From Cristatella mucedo (lineage: Eukaryota; Bryozoa; Phylactolaemata; Cristatellidae): a stretch of DNA of 64,000 bases. The stretch covers positions 15,735,001 through 15,799,000 of the forward strand of contig WPIO01000001.1 of assembly GCA_009760855.2 (NCBI GenBank), in the 5' to 3' direction. The translations under genes were made by a program, and so were the position numbers. The stretch's first letter is position 1. Every line of letters starts with the position of its first letter. The notes under the pieces were generated by a model, which was not told the origin of the DNA, did no database searches, and saw nothing but the letters and a program-made list of their open reading frames with translations. Shown piece by piece: positions 1 to 23,821 of this stretch.

Positions 1-42
1 CTTCTGTCGCTATACAAAAAGAGGCTGTTTAATCAGCTAGGA
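1..42 (+). mobile_element. SINE-2 3' end at the window edge
   Basis: Reads cttctgtcgctatacaaaaa and gaggctgtttaatcagcta, the terminal part of SINE-2. The rest is outside. Confidence 0.65.
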
Positions 43-381
43 TTAATTTATCATAGGTACACCCATGGAAGTCACCCCGTCCAGCCCCCACCCACCACAG
101 CAGTATAGTGCATTGCAAGGCTATGGCACTGTACCGAACAATTAAGAGGAAACCTGCCAGCAGCTTGCCTTTGAGCCCCGCTGCTCAGAGTCCTCGGTGA
201 GCGTATGTTGAGACACTGCAAACACTTGACTGCTGATGCCAGCGAGCAATGGGCTTATGCAGGCCAGGGGCTAGCGATCATCGAGCTAGTGGTCGCAAAG
301 AAACGGCCGCTCTGTGTGCTGAAAGATGCGGTACAGCATTGCTAGGCTTGCCATCGTAGTAAAGTAAAGAAAAAAGCAAAG

Positions 382-535
382 GCTAGCTGATCAAAAAGCC
401 TCATTTACATAGCTGAAGAAGAGCCTTAACGGCCATCACCACCACTTGCAGTAAGCAATACAGGATTACATCCGGCAGCACTCGAGCCCACAACCTGAGA
501 CATGAAGTTCAATCACCTTATCCCTGGGCTAAGAC
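382..535 (-). mobile_element. Degraded SINE-2 copy
   Basis: Plus reading gctagctgatcaaaaagcct, cggccatcaccaccacttgc and ctcgagcccacaacctgag is the complement of SINE-2 with changes in box B. Confidence 0.65.
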
Positions 536-764
536 ACAGGGGCTACTAGCAATGTGGCTACAGGCAGGCTCACTGGGCTTGCCCTTGGGTGGCTAGAATG
601 CGGGCAGGCTGGCTGGGGTGTGCTGCCTGCACGCACGCGCGAGCTTGCTATCTGTGCTCGCTGCGAGCCTACCGTTAGTATTGGCGGGAAAAGACTGCGC
701 AGGCTTGCTGAGCTGATGCAGAACCGGGCCATACCAGCGTGGCTATGGCTTAACGACCGCTCAC

Positions 765-949
765 CTGTTATGCACACATATGAAGCTCCCATGGCCTTGG
801 CAGTCAGCAGATTGACGAGGCCGATCGGCCCGGCACCACAGATGAGCACCTTGCTGCCGATGGTGACTCCACCTCGGCGACAGGCGTGCACGCCGACAGA
901 GAGCGGCTCGAGTAGGGCGCCCTCCTCGCAGCTCACGTGGTCCGGCAGC
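765..949 (-). CDS. SORD: SORD copy A exon 5 (Rossmann fold start)
   Basis: 185 nt. Encodes [15 protein letters not shown] through [11 protein letters not shown] to SYVCIT, phase 1 at the end, donor GTGAGC. It is unusually similar to copy B exon 5 (about 94 percent by hand count) compared with exons 3 and 4. Confidence 0.92.
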
Positions 950-3900
950 CTGTGACGGCAACGGACCGCGCTCTAGGTCAGGCATGTGCAGCACTCGGCA
1001 GCACCCCAGCTGCTGCAGCTTCTGCAGCTGCCGAACCGGCTAGCTCAGCAGTAGCAGACCTACTTGAAGCAAAAGTCAGCAGCTGTACAATAGTAGCGCC
1101 TCAGGGAGCCGTCGATGGGTGGTGTGGCGCAGAACTTCATGTCCAGGCACAGGTTGTAGCGACCTGACTTGCAGTAGTCGCACACGCGGCACGGCACGCC
1201 GGGCTCGATGGCGACCCGGTCGCCTGCAGGGGCAGACGAAAGGAGATCAGGCTTCGATCATGCACTGCCGAGGCGGCTGCTACATTGGCTGCATGGTGGG
1301 CTGGGTTGCTTTGCGAGGGCCAAGCACTGGCCAAGCCAAGCTTTAACTTGGGCGCGTCCCTCATCTCCATCTTCATCTTCATCTTCTCATTTGACTTGGG
1401 CGCGTCTCTCACTGGCAGCTCATCGGATGCTCACAAGCGAAAGGAGGTGACTGCGCTCTAGCAAGCCGAGCGGCCGAACCAGTCTGCTGGGGGAGGAAGA
1501 GGGAGGGCCCCACAAAGAGGGGAGCACAGATCTGATCAGGCGGCAAAGTCCGAGGCAGCGCAGATACAGGGTCTCGAGGGCAGGGCGCAGAGCAGTCCAA
1601 GCAAGAGCACCGAGGCTAATTGGGTGCACGCTCTACTGTAATCTAATGTAATATATCTCCGTCTGTAACTCCACAAAGCCACAATGACCATGAGGGTGTT
1701 ACGAAGGAGAGTTTTGCACCCACAGCCTATTAAGCGGCCTTCGGTATGCATTCGGTAGCCAACAGACTTCATCTCATGCAACAAAGAGAAAGTGGAAAGC
1801 CTAGCAGAGTCAGGAGAGCAGTTGAGGTAGTGACTAGCATGGAAGTAGCAGCTCAGGACCGCTGGAAAGGATGGAGTTGAGTATCAAAAGTAAGCAAGCG
1901 TGCAGCAGCTCAGCGTGCCTCATTTGCTGCCACCACAGCACCTGCTGCATTCAGGTGGAAGCTTCTACCTTAGCTGCCTAACCTTTAATATACAGACGTG
2001 CGATGATAACACTGTGCTTCAGGCATGTGACGAGTGAGTGCACGAAAGCTGAGGTTTATTTGAGTGGGTATTAGATAATAACATACAAAGTAGGAACTGG
2101 GTGACGTATCTACAGCAATATCAAGTGTGAAAGCATTAGAGTGTCAGCTGAAGAAGAAATGCACAACCTTATTTTAACTTAAAATTATAATTTTTGCATT
2201 AGTTTGATTCAGCATGGTGCTGTACTTTTCAAAAGCCATTTCGCGACTGCTATTATTCTCTCTTCTCTACTCTCTCTCTCTCAAAAATAAACTTTACTAT
2301 AAATGAATAATACGACAAAGCACAACTACACTGAAAGTTACTCAAACGATCTTCATGTACGTTTACACTCAAGCGTTCATCGTTTGTGCTTAGGCTGATC
2401 CAGCACTCGGAAATAGCAAAGTGAGGGCAGAAGGCATTCAACTGCAGTACGGCGACTCACTTTTCCTCTCGCGTGCGCTGCTAGCCCAAGCGACTCTCAT
2501 ACGGTGAGACCAATGTGGCTGTCGACGTATCTATATTTAAGTGTACATTTTTTAGATATAAATCACTTCAAGCCACTTGCCGACTACAAGCCGACAAAGA
2601 TGCGTCCGACAAAGACGCAGCAGAACTCAGCAACACCAGTGATGAGAGAGCCATCAGCGTGCCTGGTAGTTCCTGTGAGGGCGTAATCTTGCTCACTTTC
2701 CTCGGTAGGAGTTATCAGACGGAATGCCGAACGGCAGCTCTATCGGGGGAGTGGCATTTGTAGCCAGGTAGCAGCAGCCGCTAGTACTTGTGAACCTTTT
2801 TATACTGGAGCTACTCGTCAGGTAGCACTTGCTTCACGCATGTGACAGCTAACTTTAGCAGGAATGTGACAAAAGCGGCTCCCATCGCAGGTGCATTTGC
2901 ATAAAAATCGAGCTTAAGTTCGATCGGCTCGTCAACAACGTGACCTTAGACATCCATTCGCACATGCCTGCAGTGCTTGTGCTGTACCCTTTTTGCCCTA
3001 CTTCTTTTAAACAAGAGCAAGGTAATAGGTCTCAATAAGCATTGCATTTGTAAATCAGACTGCTCGAAAAAATGCCATGCATCCCAAATTGTATGGGATG
3101 CAGTTGCGAATGCATGATATCTTTGCCGTGATTACAGCACCCAGGGCTCATCTCACAATCACGGATGCGAATGTGAAGATATGGTAAGCAAACAGTACCC
3201 CGGAGGGGCTGCAGGTTAGAAGGCAGGCTTAAGAAATGAAAGCACCAGCACCGTTTACTCTGCACACTTTACTAGGTAGCATGTGTTCACGTTGAGGAGG
3301 TCTTTTGGAAAGCCTGGGTGGGCAATGCAGACACTTCTGGAGGTGCATTAGTAGTCAATTAATGGCTAGTACAGCAGGCACTCACCAACTTTCAGGTGTG
3401 TGACACCTTGCCCGACGGCAGAGACACGACCACTGGACTCATGCCCAAGTATCATTGGGGCCTTGACAACAAAGTCTCCAATAGCACCGTGCGTCCAATA
3501 GTGTACGTCAGAGCCACAGATGCCAACAGCCTGCATCTCCAGCTGGACCTCTGATCGAGTACAAATCATAGGCATTTTACTCACAGACGTGCACCCATTG
3601 GGACTATCTAACTGAAGAATACGTTATAGCATGCCAAATCACAGTATCAGCCAAGTTAACACAAATAGCAATCAGCCCGAAAAAGCAAGCGTTACACAGC
3701 CTGTTTGTCAGAGGTGTAGTAGCTTTATTCAAAAGGGAAACTCAAAACATCGACGCAACATGCAATTCCAAGTATCAATGCAGGCTAAAGCTGCACCTGC
3801 ACCAAGTATCAATGCTGGCTAAAGCCAGTGGTGGGAAAACATGTATTGGAAGTCTATTTGAAGCCACCTGAACTAGTATGGCTAACCAGTCAAATCATCC

Positions 3901-4861
3901 CCCCCCCCCCCCCCCCGCGGGTTTGCCATGACCACGTGATTGAGGGGTTGAAGGGTGGTGGGCGACCACAAGCCCGCAAAGGGCTGAACCAAAGTCTAAA
4001 GGTGTGACGGCTCAAAGAGCTCGGAAGAAGGGCCCAGCTGCCGAATCCCAATATCTATCAGCTTGGTGACAGGGCTAATGCAAACCTCATCCTTCGGTTT
4101 GCGGCAAAATTTATCATTTGATGTCGTGGCTCACCGAAAGATAGCAGGATACGAGTGCTACGGTGGCATGGCAATTCTGCCGAAGTGTATCGTACTTGTG
4201 AGCCAGCTATTCTATCGTGCAAACTGAAGAGATAAGAGCCGATTATGCAGACTGCGGCTTCTCTCGAGTAAGGCTATGCCAGCGGATGTATTCCCATATT
4301 TCTAATTTCCAAGAACAGCATCAGCCGAGTTCAACACTTCGGTATTTAGTAGGGGTGTGGCAACCAAAGTAACGATAGTCACCTTCGGCGTGTGACAGGC
4401 CCCCTCCTTCGATGAGGTCAGGATTAGACCGGACCGGGACTTGGCAATCAGGAACATCTGCACACATAACGCGTAAACTAAAAACACGGATCATTCTCTA
4501 GTGCTGCACGGGCGGCTGCGTAAACCATGGTCGGGCTGCATCCCCGAAGCTGCAGAGAGGGCGAGCATTCGAGCATCGCGCGTGGAAACCAAGGAATAGC
4601 CAGCGCCCCACCTCCGGGTCCCGGTTGAGGTATAGGCGTTTCCTCCTAAAATGGAGGCGGCGATAATGTCATTGTAGTTCGAATCCGTACACATTCAAAC
4701 GCGAGTTCCAAGCCCGCACACAAGCTGGCGAGAGGATGCAGCGAGTAGACGAAACGATAAAGGGAGGTCAGCACCCGACTTGCAAGCATCGGCAGTTGCT
4801 CGCTTACCAGTCGGAGGTCGCCCGCCTTATGTAGGACAGCTGTCAAGTTTGTATCAGACAT
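765..4861 (-). CDS. SORD: Sorbitol dehydrogenase copy A, 5' five exons (gene continues left of window)
   Basis: Zinc-dependent medium-chain dehydrogenase that oxidises sorbitol to fructose with NAD+ in the cytosol (family knowledge). Five exons in transcription order: 4808-4861, 4612-4645, 3386-3550, 1064-1223, 765-949. All introns are GT-AG and phases join without a break. The frame reads [12 protein letters not shown], then the GICGSD zinc cysteine, LGHE zinc ligands, a four-cysteine structural zinc lobe, [11 protein letters not shown], and the GAGPIG nucleotide-binding loop. The exon after 765 should begin with AC to complete an Asp codon, as in copy B, but nothing like it occurs at 1-764, so the C-terminal third lies outside. 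Exon lengths and phases equal those of copy B just upstream (tandem duplicate). No stop or frameshift is seen, so it is probably a working gene, though its last exons are unseen. Confidence 0.9.
1064..1223 (-). CDS. SORD: SORD copy A exon 4 (structural zinc lobe)
   Basis: 160 nt. Encodes [11 protein letters not shown] and on to FCF(K), with cysteines spaced CxxCxxCx7C as in dehydrogenases that bind a structural zinc. Acceptor CCTGCAG, donor GTAGGT. Confidence 0.92.
1625..1875 (-). mobile_element. LINE-B 3' end
   Basis: Plus reading aatatatctccgtctgtaac, gcattcggtagccaacagac, caacaaagagaaagtggaaa is the complement of the LINE-B 3' UTR. In SORD-A intron 3. Confidence 0.8.
3386..3550 (-). CDS. 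SORD: SORD copy A exon 3 (catalytic zinc ligands)
   Basis: 165 nt. Encodes [19 protein letters not shown] and on to HLKVG, holding the Cys of GICGSD and the His-Glu of LGHE. Acceptor CAG, donor GTGAGT. Confidence 0.92.
3899..3916. repeat. C homopolymer, 18 bp
   Basis: Uninterrupted C run in SORD-A intron 2. Confidence 0.95.
4612..4645 (-). CDS. SORD: SORD copy A exon 2 (34-nt microexon)
   Basis: 34 nt encoding [11 protein letters not shown] plus one base of the next Glu codon. Acceptor TTTTAG, donor GTGGGG. Too short for ORF finding, but the same length as copy B exon 2 and it bridges exons 1 and 3 in frame. Confidence 0.82.
4808..4861 (-). CDS. SORD: SORD copy A exon 1
   Basis: 54 nt, 18 codons, starting at the ATG ([18 protein letters not shown]). 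The donor GTAAGC follows. The start was chosen because it aligns with the start of copy B and with the usual SORD N-terminus. Confidence 0.85.
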
Positions 4862-6214
4862 CGTGGCACTGCAGATATTACTGTTGAGAGGTTACAGCTA
4901 AGAATGGGACCTCTGCCAGCGATCGACCGCCCAGTCGACGCCCCTTTCCGGTCAATTTCTTATTGGTTCCAGAAACGTCCACCCGCTCGGCTCCTCCGCC
5001 CGAGCGGCCCCTTAGCCCCATCCTTTCAGCAGTAGTCCTAAGAAGGCTTACTTGGAATTTCATAGCGTGAATTCAAATTTTTTAATAATTCAACTTGCTA
5101 AGCGAATTTTCCAAAAACTCGTAACAACTCCGCCTGTGCAGTTCTCATTAATTCGTCCAGTGCCGCGTCGTGCTCATTGAGCGATCGCCATTGGGTAATA
5201 CAGGGCTGACAAAAAGTCGCCATACACAGGCGGTACTGTACTTGGACATTGTAGGGCTATCAGGTAGATAGACCTCTCTGGGTAGCAATAAACAGCAGCT
5301 GGAATCTTTTGGCGCCATTAAAGCTATCTCGTGACTTTCTTCCTTTCGGGGGAGGAATATGCTTATAGTCAAAGTCGGGCATGAAAGCTCGGCAGTTCGA
5401 CTATTCACCTCAGTTTGGCCCAGGGTAGAGTGCTTGCATCTAGCGATCGAGGTCGATGGCTCGAGCCCTGCGGTGTGTGTACAGCTCTTGAGTAGATGTC
5501 AAGACCTCTTAGCGCGCTACACAAATGAAATCAGCCCTGTAGGCACGACTTCTCTTCCGTGCAGGCGCACCTTCGCAGCGACTCTAACCCTCCAAATCCC
5601 GTATTTGACGCCAGTCGAAGCTAAATATCCGCCGTATTGGTCGGACGGACGGAAACACTAGTAGTATCGCTTTTGTGCAGTTCAACACTTCGCGTTTACA
5701 AATAAGTCCTAAAGTAAAAAAGCAAACAGAAATTAACCAAGTGGGGTAACATTATTACCCGTTTTATTTCAGGAAAAGCTGTCGAATAATGTCCTAATGC
5801 AAGCCAAGACTCGAAACATTAAAACAAGCACCACTCTATTTGACTTGATGCTGTAAGCTGCTTAAACTTACTTTTCCAGCAAATCGGGCGCTGTGCCTTA
5901 GCCCAGTACGGACGCAGAGTTTATAGAAAACGGTGGACACACAGTTTAGGTCTCCTAAGATATTTTGGGCGTCTCTAGAATACACGTACTTTCAACCTTA
6001 AATCCTGATTCTGCGTTTTGCATTCTGAAGGTAAATGAAGCTGCAGAATGATTGGTATGCAAGGTAAGTGTTGCTTCTATGAGTCCGGATCTCAGCTGTG
6101 CATGCATTAAGTTCATTAGTGCAGCTCTTACCCAAAAAGATCGGAATTCTTCTAGCCTTCTTGGTCGAAAACTGCATTCTTAAAGTTTCAGCTCAAAACG
6201 CACCAGTTACATTC
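4862..6214. other. Intergenic, upstream of SORD copy A
   Basis: Contains the SORD-A promoter by position. AT-rich 5068-5115. No motif or coding sequence recognised. Confidence 0.5.
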
Positions 6215-6746
6215 AGCTTTCCCTTCAGCTCACTTTTAGGTCCCTTCATTCTATGGCTCCAGCCTATCTCTAAAATATACTACCCCATCAGGCCAAGCAT
6301 CGTACCACCCGCTTTTCGGAATCCAACAGTCTACAAATACCTCGTACAAACCTTAAATCCTTTGGAGACCGTGCATTTAGTTCGTATGCTCCCAAAGCCT
6401 GGAACTCCCTCCCGACCTGCGTCAGAACATCCCCTGACCTGACCACATTTAAAAGGAACCTAAAAACACACCTATTTAGGACAGCATTTAGTGGGTCCCT
6501 GTGATTCGACCTTGATGTGCTTAAGCGTGCTGACACTGTGCATGCTGCCACTAACCACATTTGCATGCTGACCCTGTGCATGTTACCCCTAACCATATTA
6601 TTCGTTTCGTTTGTTTTTCAAGCATGATTTTACTTACCATTCAATTGCATTTGCCTTTGCAGCAAATGTAAAGCGCCTAGAAAGAGATTAAGTTCTCTGA
6701 GGGCGCTTTATCAAGTGCATTATTATTATTATTATTATTATTATTC
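6215..6746 (+). mobile_element. LINE-A 3' fragment
   Basis: Diverged end of the LINE-A coding region (PFILWLQPI, YYPIRPSIVPPAFRNP, PKPGTPSRPASEHPLT in shifting frames). The 3' end carries the signature GCGCCTAGAAAGAGATTAAG and an (ATT)n tail at 6721-6745. It lies between the two SORD genes. Confidence 0.8.
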
Positions 6747-6873
6747 ACCCCAAAGTGTCTTGTGTCTTTTTGTTCCCGTGTGTTTTTTAAGTTAACAGGT
6801 GCACGATTCCGTGTACACTACCAGCTAGAGGTCCTACTATCCAGTAGCAATGAGGAAAGGGGTGGCTCCTACT

Positions 6874-6879
6874 TTTATT
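6874..6879 (-). terminator. Candidate poly(A) signal for SORD copy B
   Basis: AATAAA on the minus strand about 445 nt past the SORD-B stop codon. No other canonical hexamer was noticed between the stop and here. The hexamer alone is weak evidence. Confidence 0.35.
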
Positions 6880-7323
6880 GATTCTGAGGCTCGCCTCAAT
6901 GGAAGGGAATACTGCCGACCTCTTACTAACGGTCCTGGAAAAACAAACTACGCAGGAGTGTTCGACCGCACGACTTCCTAAAATAGGTACAAATGTAAGT
7001 GACAGCAGCCATGATCAACAAAGCAATGAATATGTACGGATCCAGCGCTTGGCAGCAATCGAACTCATATGCAGTATATGCAGAATAGCTGATGCTTCAA
7101 AATATAGCGGTCAACTCACGTGTGCAATTGTGTATTGATTTAATCATAATAAAGGGCACAGCTCCTACCAAGAAATTCTTTGGCTGACATATTGGTAATT
7201 GAATCACAAGCAGTCTCGATCATGGAAACCTCGTGGTTGTGTAGGGACCCAAAGTGCGATCACAGCAGCTATTGTGCGTCCTGGAAATTTGCCGACCTGT
7301 CGGTATCGGGAGCAGCCACCGGC

Positions 7324-19520
<12,197 letters not shown>

Positions 19521-20621
19521 GGTGAAGCAGTGCGGCAGTGCAGGCCAACTTAGCAAGACCAGCGGTACCTGGGCAAGATGACGCGCCGCCGCCCACTTCC
19601 GCCTCTCAAATAATTGGCCCGCTTCTAGGCGTCCGCCGTTTAGTGTTTGATCTAGATAAGCTCTGCCGGCGCTTTAAGGCGGGTGCCCCCATTTAGCGTA
19701 CTGTCTAGATAAACGGTGCCCAGGCACCAACGGAGTCCCGTGCAATCTCCATTTTTTAATGCACGAAGTCATTAAGTTTGCGTTTCGTTGCGTTAAGTTG
19801 CGTTAATTCTCCGGAGAGAGTTCTCTATAGCGCACTCGAGAGCTCTTTCGTCTTGATTTCGACAACCGCAGACTTAATCTCACACCCACGCAATGAAAAT
19901 ACGAATGGTGTAACTTCACTAAAGAGCAAATTCCAGGAAGAACTGAAACGCCTGCACGCCAATGCGGTTGGATTATGACAGCGTCTGAGAGCGGTAGGGT
20001 CCTGAATAATAACTGTTGCGAGCCGGATATGTTATAGCCTTCTTTTAGAAAGTATAACAAATCTAATTCAAGTGATGGTTATTTTTGTGTACTCTGGACT
20101 TCAAGCCAGTCATTTGTACTGTGGGCTTTGGAGTAAGCTGTAAGCTACGGCTGGTGCTGCACCGATGTGCCGCTCGGTAGCTATGCCTTAGACTGGTCTA
20201 TGTCAACTACATAGATAATTATTATTAAGATACTAGAGAAGTCCGATGAAAAATCAAGGGTTATCATAATTGATTTTGCGTAGATGAAGTTTGAAAATTC
20301 AGCTCACGTTTACGTCGCGTTTCTGAAGCACCACGCTAGTATGCTTCCTGAATGGCTCGTCTATGCCTGTTGTTGCCTTTTGCGTTCTAAGACCTGCATT
20401 GCAAAAGCTTCTATAACCAATAGTTTTGAACGATAAAAAAAGAGAATGGCAATTTTTCCTGGAGGACCTTCAGAGCCTTTAGTCATACAACCAGCCCGAG
20501 TTTCGTGGAAGGGTGGTCGGCATCTCGAGAGTCCAATTGGTCTCTGAAAGTTACTGGCACGAATGCTACAGAACCGATGCGGACTTTGTAGAATGGCTTC
20601 CTTAGTTAAACAATGATAGAG
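19521..20621. other. Upstream of SORD copy B
   Basis: Expected promoter region for SORD-B. A short GC-rich piece at 19575-19640. Nothing else recognised. Confidence 0.5.
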
Positions 20622-20629
20622 AGTTATTA

Positions 20630-21021
20630 CAGAGGCGAAGCCAGGGGTGGCAGGGGTGGCAGCTACCACCCCTGGCTTGGTAGGTGGGAGCCGAGTCCGA
20701 CACCCGGTCGGGCGGCAAGAGGCCGCGTTTGCCCGGCCGCTGGCCCCTCGGTGCTCGGCGAGGCTACGCGACATCCGAAGGCGCTGGGGGGACGCCACCA
20801 GACCCCCTTTACAGGAGGGCTCCGCCCCCAGACCCCCATGCCACCCCGGCTCTCCAATCCTGGCTTCGCCTCTGAGTGCGGCCGCTGGCCCCTCGGTGCT
20901 TGGCCACGCTACATGACATCCACAGGCGCTAGGGGTAGGCCCCGTATCCCCCTTTGCAGGGGGACCCCGCCCCCAAGACCCCCGCGCCACCTCGGCGTTC
21001 CTTATCCTGGCTTCGCCTCTG
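20630..21021. mobile_element. hAT-type MITE, 392 bp, with TIRs and 8-bp target duplication
   Basis: Perfect 16-bp inverted ends (CAGAGGCGAAGCCAGG). Flanks are agttatta (20622-20629) and ggttatta (21022-21029), 7 of 8 identical. The interior is GC-rich with two tandem units of about 150 bp that start near ggccgctggcccctcggtgc. It has only chance ORFs. Confidence 0.85.
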
Positions 21022-21684
21022 GGTTATTACGTACCAAACAGGAGGCTGGCTGTAGAACTCAAGTATCGAGGGTTCCATGAAGCTACCGCTTTTGCAGCCG
21101 GTCTATCGGTCAGCGCAGTAACTCTTATTAGATCGCTATCGGGCTTGATTTAGCCTGCACCTTCGTATTTTAAACTGCACTTCTTAAACCACGGATCGAT
21201 AACAATTATCGACCCGGCTCTGCTTCCGTTAATCTACTCGATATTCCAAGACTGAATTGCTCCCTTGCCGTTTTTTGTGCGGCTCGTTGTGCTCGGCAAA
21301 CCTCTCAAACCGCAGAGTGGCTTTAATGCGTCGTAGAGTAGCGCAGCAATCGGTTGTCATCGGCCTCGAATTCGTAGTCAGGGACGGCAAATTAGTAGCG
21401 CTTATAAAAATGAGAGAATTTGTGTGAAATTGATGCCTAGTACACGAGAGCGACAGAAGAAGATCCAAAACAAATGCAGAGCCAGGAGTAAAACCGCGAA
21501 GGGACACCTCCGTACCGGAGGCATCCAGTCGCAGGCAGGCACATGCACGCGGTGCGGTCCTAATCGTACTTGTCCAATCGCGTTCAATTCGTGTCGCGAG
21601 ATGGCCACATCTCAATCCATTCTTGGTCCTTTGCTGTTTCCCATATATAACGAACCTCTGGGAATAGCGATCGAGGCCCATAGG

Positions 21685-22640
21685 CACAGGCGTAGCAAGG
21701 GGTGGGTAGAGGGAGACAGATGTCCCCGGGCACCAAGGCTAAGGGGGCGCCAAAAGCAAAATGGATTGTGCATATTCTTTTAAACTTTTTCTTTGAAAAT
21801 ACCAATCTTTGCTTTCACGCAAGTAGTCCTTGTTTCAATTGACGACTATTGCTGGCCGTGCTAGTTAAGCATGTTTACACACTAAGACCAAGCTGTAGCT
21901 TGACGCTCTGGCGGCACACACGCGACGACACGGAAACACCGAGGCGGCTTCAACCACTGGGTATTGCTGGCTGGCGAACCCATTGCAACAAGCGCACGGC
22001 CGTTCACACCTCCGTCCGCATTCCAACTTCCGCCCTTCCCGTCGGCTCGCCTTATCCTGCCGGCCACCGGCGGCGGGCTAGGGTTACTAAATTGGCTGTG
22101 CTACTACAAGGCAGCAGTCATGTCTGGCCACTTGTAAGGTGTCCAAAAGTGAATACTGTACAGAAATGAGAGGGCAATATTTGAAAACTTTGAAAACCGC
22201 AGCTTGAACCTGGCAGGAATTCATGCTGTAAGTCAAAATTCTGTTGTCGTTACCTTTTTTGGAACATTGGAGAATACCTAGTTATTCTTTTCAAGATCAA
22301 CTGAGGTGGGAAGAACTGAAGAAAGTCTTAGCTATCGATGTTAAACGCGACTGCACCATGGTGGAGCTCCAGTGTGGAGGCTGTGAAAGCTATCAATGAT
22401 AGACTGAATAGCATTGCAGGTCTTTTGGAGCAACTATCTTGAAGACACAAATGAAACACTTGAAACAAGAAGTAAAGCTGTCAGCCTCCTACACGGTATT
22501 TTGAACTTCACTTTTTGCCTGTTGCCGTTTTGGTACATCATCTTAAGAAATATTGATAGCGTTCAGAAAGGATTTTATGATCCAAAGATGAGCTTTAAAG
22601 ATGCCTCCTGTGACCTCCACTCTCTTGAGATTTAATACGT
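21685..22640 (+). mobile_element. hAT element remnant with ZMYM1-like transposase
   Basis: Conceptual pieces read SLNLAGIHAVSQNSVVVTFF, VKRDCTT, RWSSSVEAVKAINDRLNSI, EDTNETLETRSKAVSLLHGI and LLPFWYIILRNIDSVQKG. This is the order seen in DUF4371/ZMYM1-like hAT transposases (RWS, TR, FW, VQK). Stops and frame shifts break it between 22190 and 22635. A possible left end (caggcgtagcaaggggtggg) lies at 21689. No right end found. Inactive. Confidence 0.6.
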
Positions 22641-23318
22641 TTAATAAGACAGTGCTAGTCCTAGCCGATGCCTGACGAATACCGACGAATCTGGCAACTC
22701 GAAACATGTCAAGCGAGTCTCTTAGATGCGGCCTCTACACACGAAGGTATTTGACGGAAGTACAGCATTGTAGCAATTAAGAGCGCTCACATCTTCACTA
22801 AAGAAGTCCCGGTTCGTTTTCGGAGACCCATCTATTCCGTAGCCGCAGTGATGTACGTTGGAACAGCACCAGCCATAGCGTGCAGCTATTTAGCTCGACG
22901 CTTCAAGTCCAGCTGCTTCGTTAGAAGCTCAACACACTACTGGCCGGCTCCAAAGTCCAGAATGCGTCTGCAGACGAGCATTCAACGTCATCACACCATC
23001 ACCTAAGATGTCTCGGAACAGGAAAGTATTCTTTCTCAGAGCCTCGCAAGCCCGGGGCTATGGTAGCTTTAGGCTTCTTATTTAACCTCTCGTAACCAAT
23101 TGCGAAAGGCGGTGAGATTGGCAGCTTGATCCGCTCGCTCGCACTTGAATAGATTTTTCCCAGAACCACTCGGATATCGAACTAAATATCGTTCCCAGAC
23201 GCACTTGGCCACTGAGGTCACTGCTACCGGATAAAGCTAAAGCAACTTCGGCAGCGGTGGTCTCGTTGCCGAAACCCTCATTTATGTTAATCGGACGATG
23301 GGATTTTGTTTGAAACTT
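22641..23318. other. Intergenic, nothing recognised
   Basis: Unique-looking sequence between the hAT remnant and the 77-aa protein gene. Short chance ORFs only. Confidence 0.5.
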
Positions 23319-23324
23319 TTTTAT
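23319..23324 (-). terminator. Candidate poly(A) signal for the 77-aa membrane protein gene
   Basis: AATAAA on the minus strand about 265 nt after the stop at 23588. Confidence 0.35.
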
Positions 23325-23587
23325 TCTCGATCGCATCAGGCTGCTAGAAGCATTCGGCAGCCTGGCGGACGAACCGTGAATAATCGATGCATAGCTGTAC
23401 GGACCAGACGGATTCTCGTCGAAGCGCCGGCCGGGCGCTTCGCAGAGGTCGCCTTCGACGCTCGGAGCTCAAGCCAGCTCCGAGCCAGTGAGTGAGCGGC
23501 CCAGGAAGCTGAGCTTTATCGCCTCCTCGCCCGCTGCGTCGAGATGTGCTGCGTCGAGATGTTCCTCGGTGCGCCCTCTGCAGATCA

Positions 23588-23821
23588 TCAGCGCATCGGC
23601 TTCATTTCGAACATATTCTCAGCGCATGTCAGCGGTGCCCTCACCATCGTTAGCACTTTCTCGGATCCGTTTCGGCACGTGCTCGAGCAGGCGGCGAAAG
23701 GTAACATGAGCACGTACAGAATGGCCATTATCAATGCAAAAGGCCATGCAAGGATGAAGAGAAGGAACCATATGATCGAGTAGCACAGTCCTGGACACAG
23801 CGTGGCTCCGCCTTTCCCCAT
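23588..23821 (-). CDS. Conserved-looking 77-aa small membrane protein, single coding exon
   Basis: ATG at 23821 to stop at 23588. Residues 1-13 are short and polar with two cysteines. Residues 15-44 form a long hydrophobic stretch (YSIIWFLLFILAWPFA, then LYVLMLPFAAC), enough for one long helix or a helical hairpin. The polar tail has several cysteines and an APLTCAENM motif. From memory this pattern (SIIW, a hydrophobic run with AWPxA, LPFxAC, LPLTCAENM) matches small uncharacterised invertebrate membrane proteins of 75-95 aa. I know no function for them. A good splice acceptor (TCCTTTCAG) ends at 23858, so a 5' UTR intron is possible. An AATAAA lies about 265 nt downstream. The hydrophobic pattern, complete frame and signals make this more than a chance ORF, but the family match is from memory. 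Confidence 0.6.
   Translation of the reverse strand: MGKGGATLCPGLCYSIIWFLLFILAWPFALIMAILYVLMLPFAACSSTCRNGSEKVLTMVRAPLTCAENMFEMKPMR

Noticed and set aside
1-764. SORD copy A exon 6
   Set aside because: No segment on the minus strand matches the DLAENRLEVAKELGAD exon, so it must lie outside the window.
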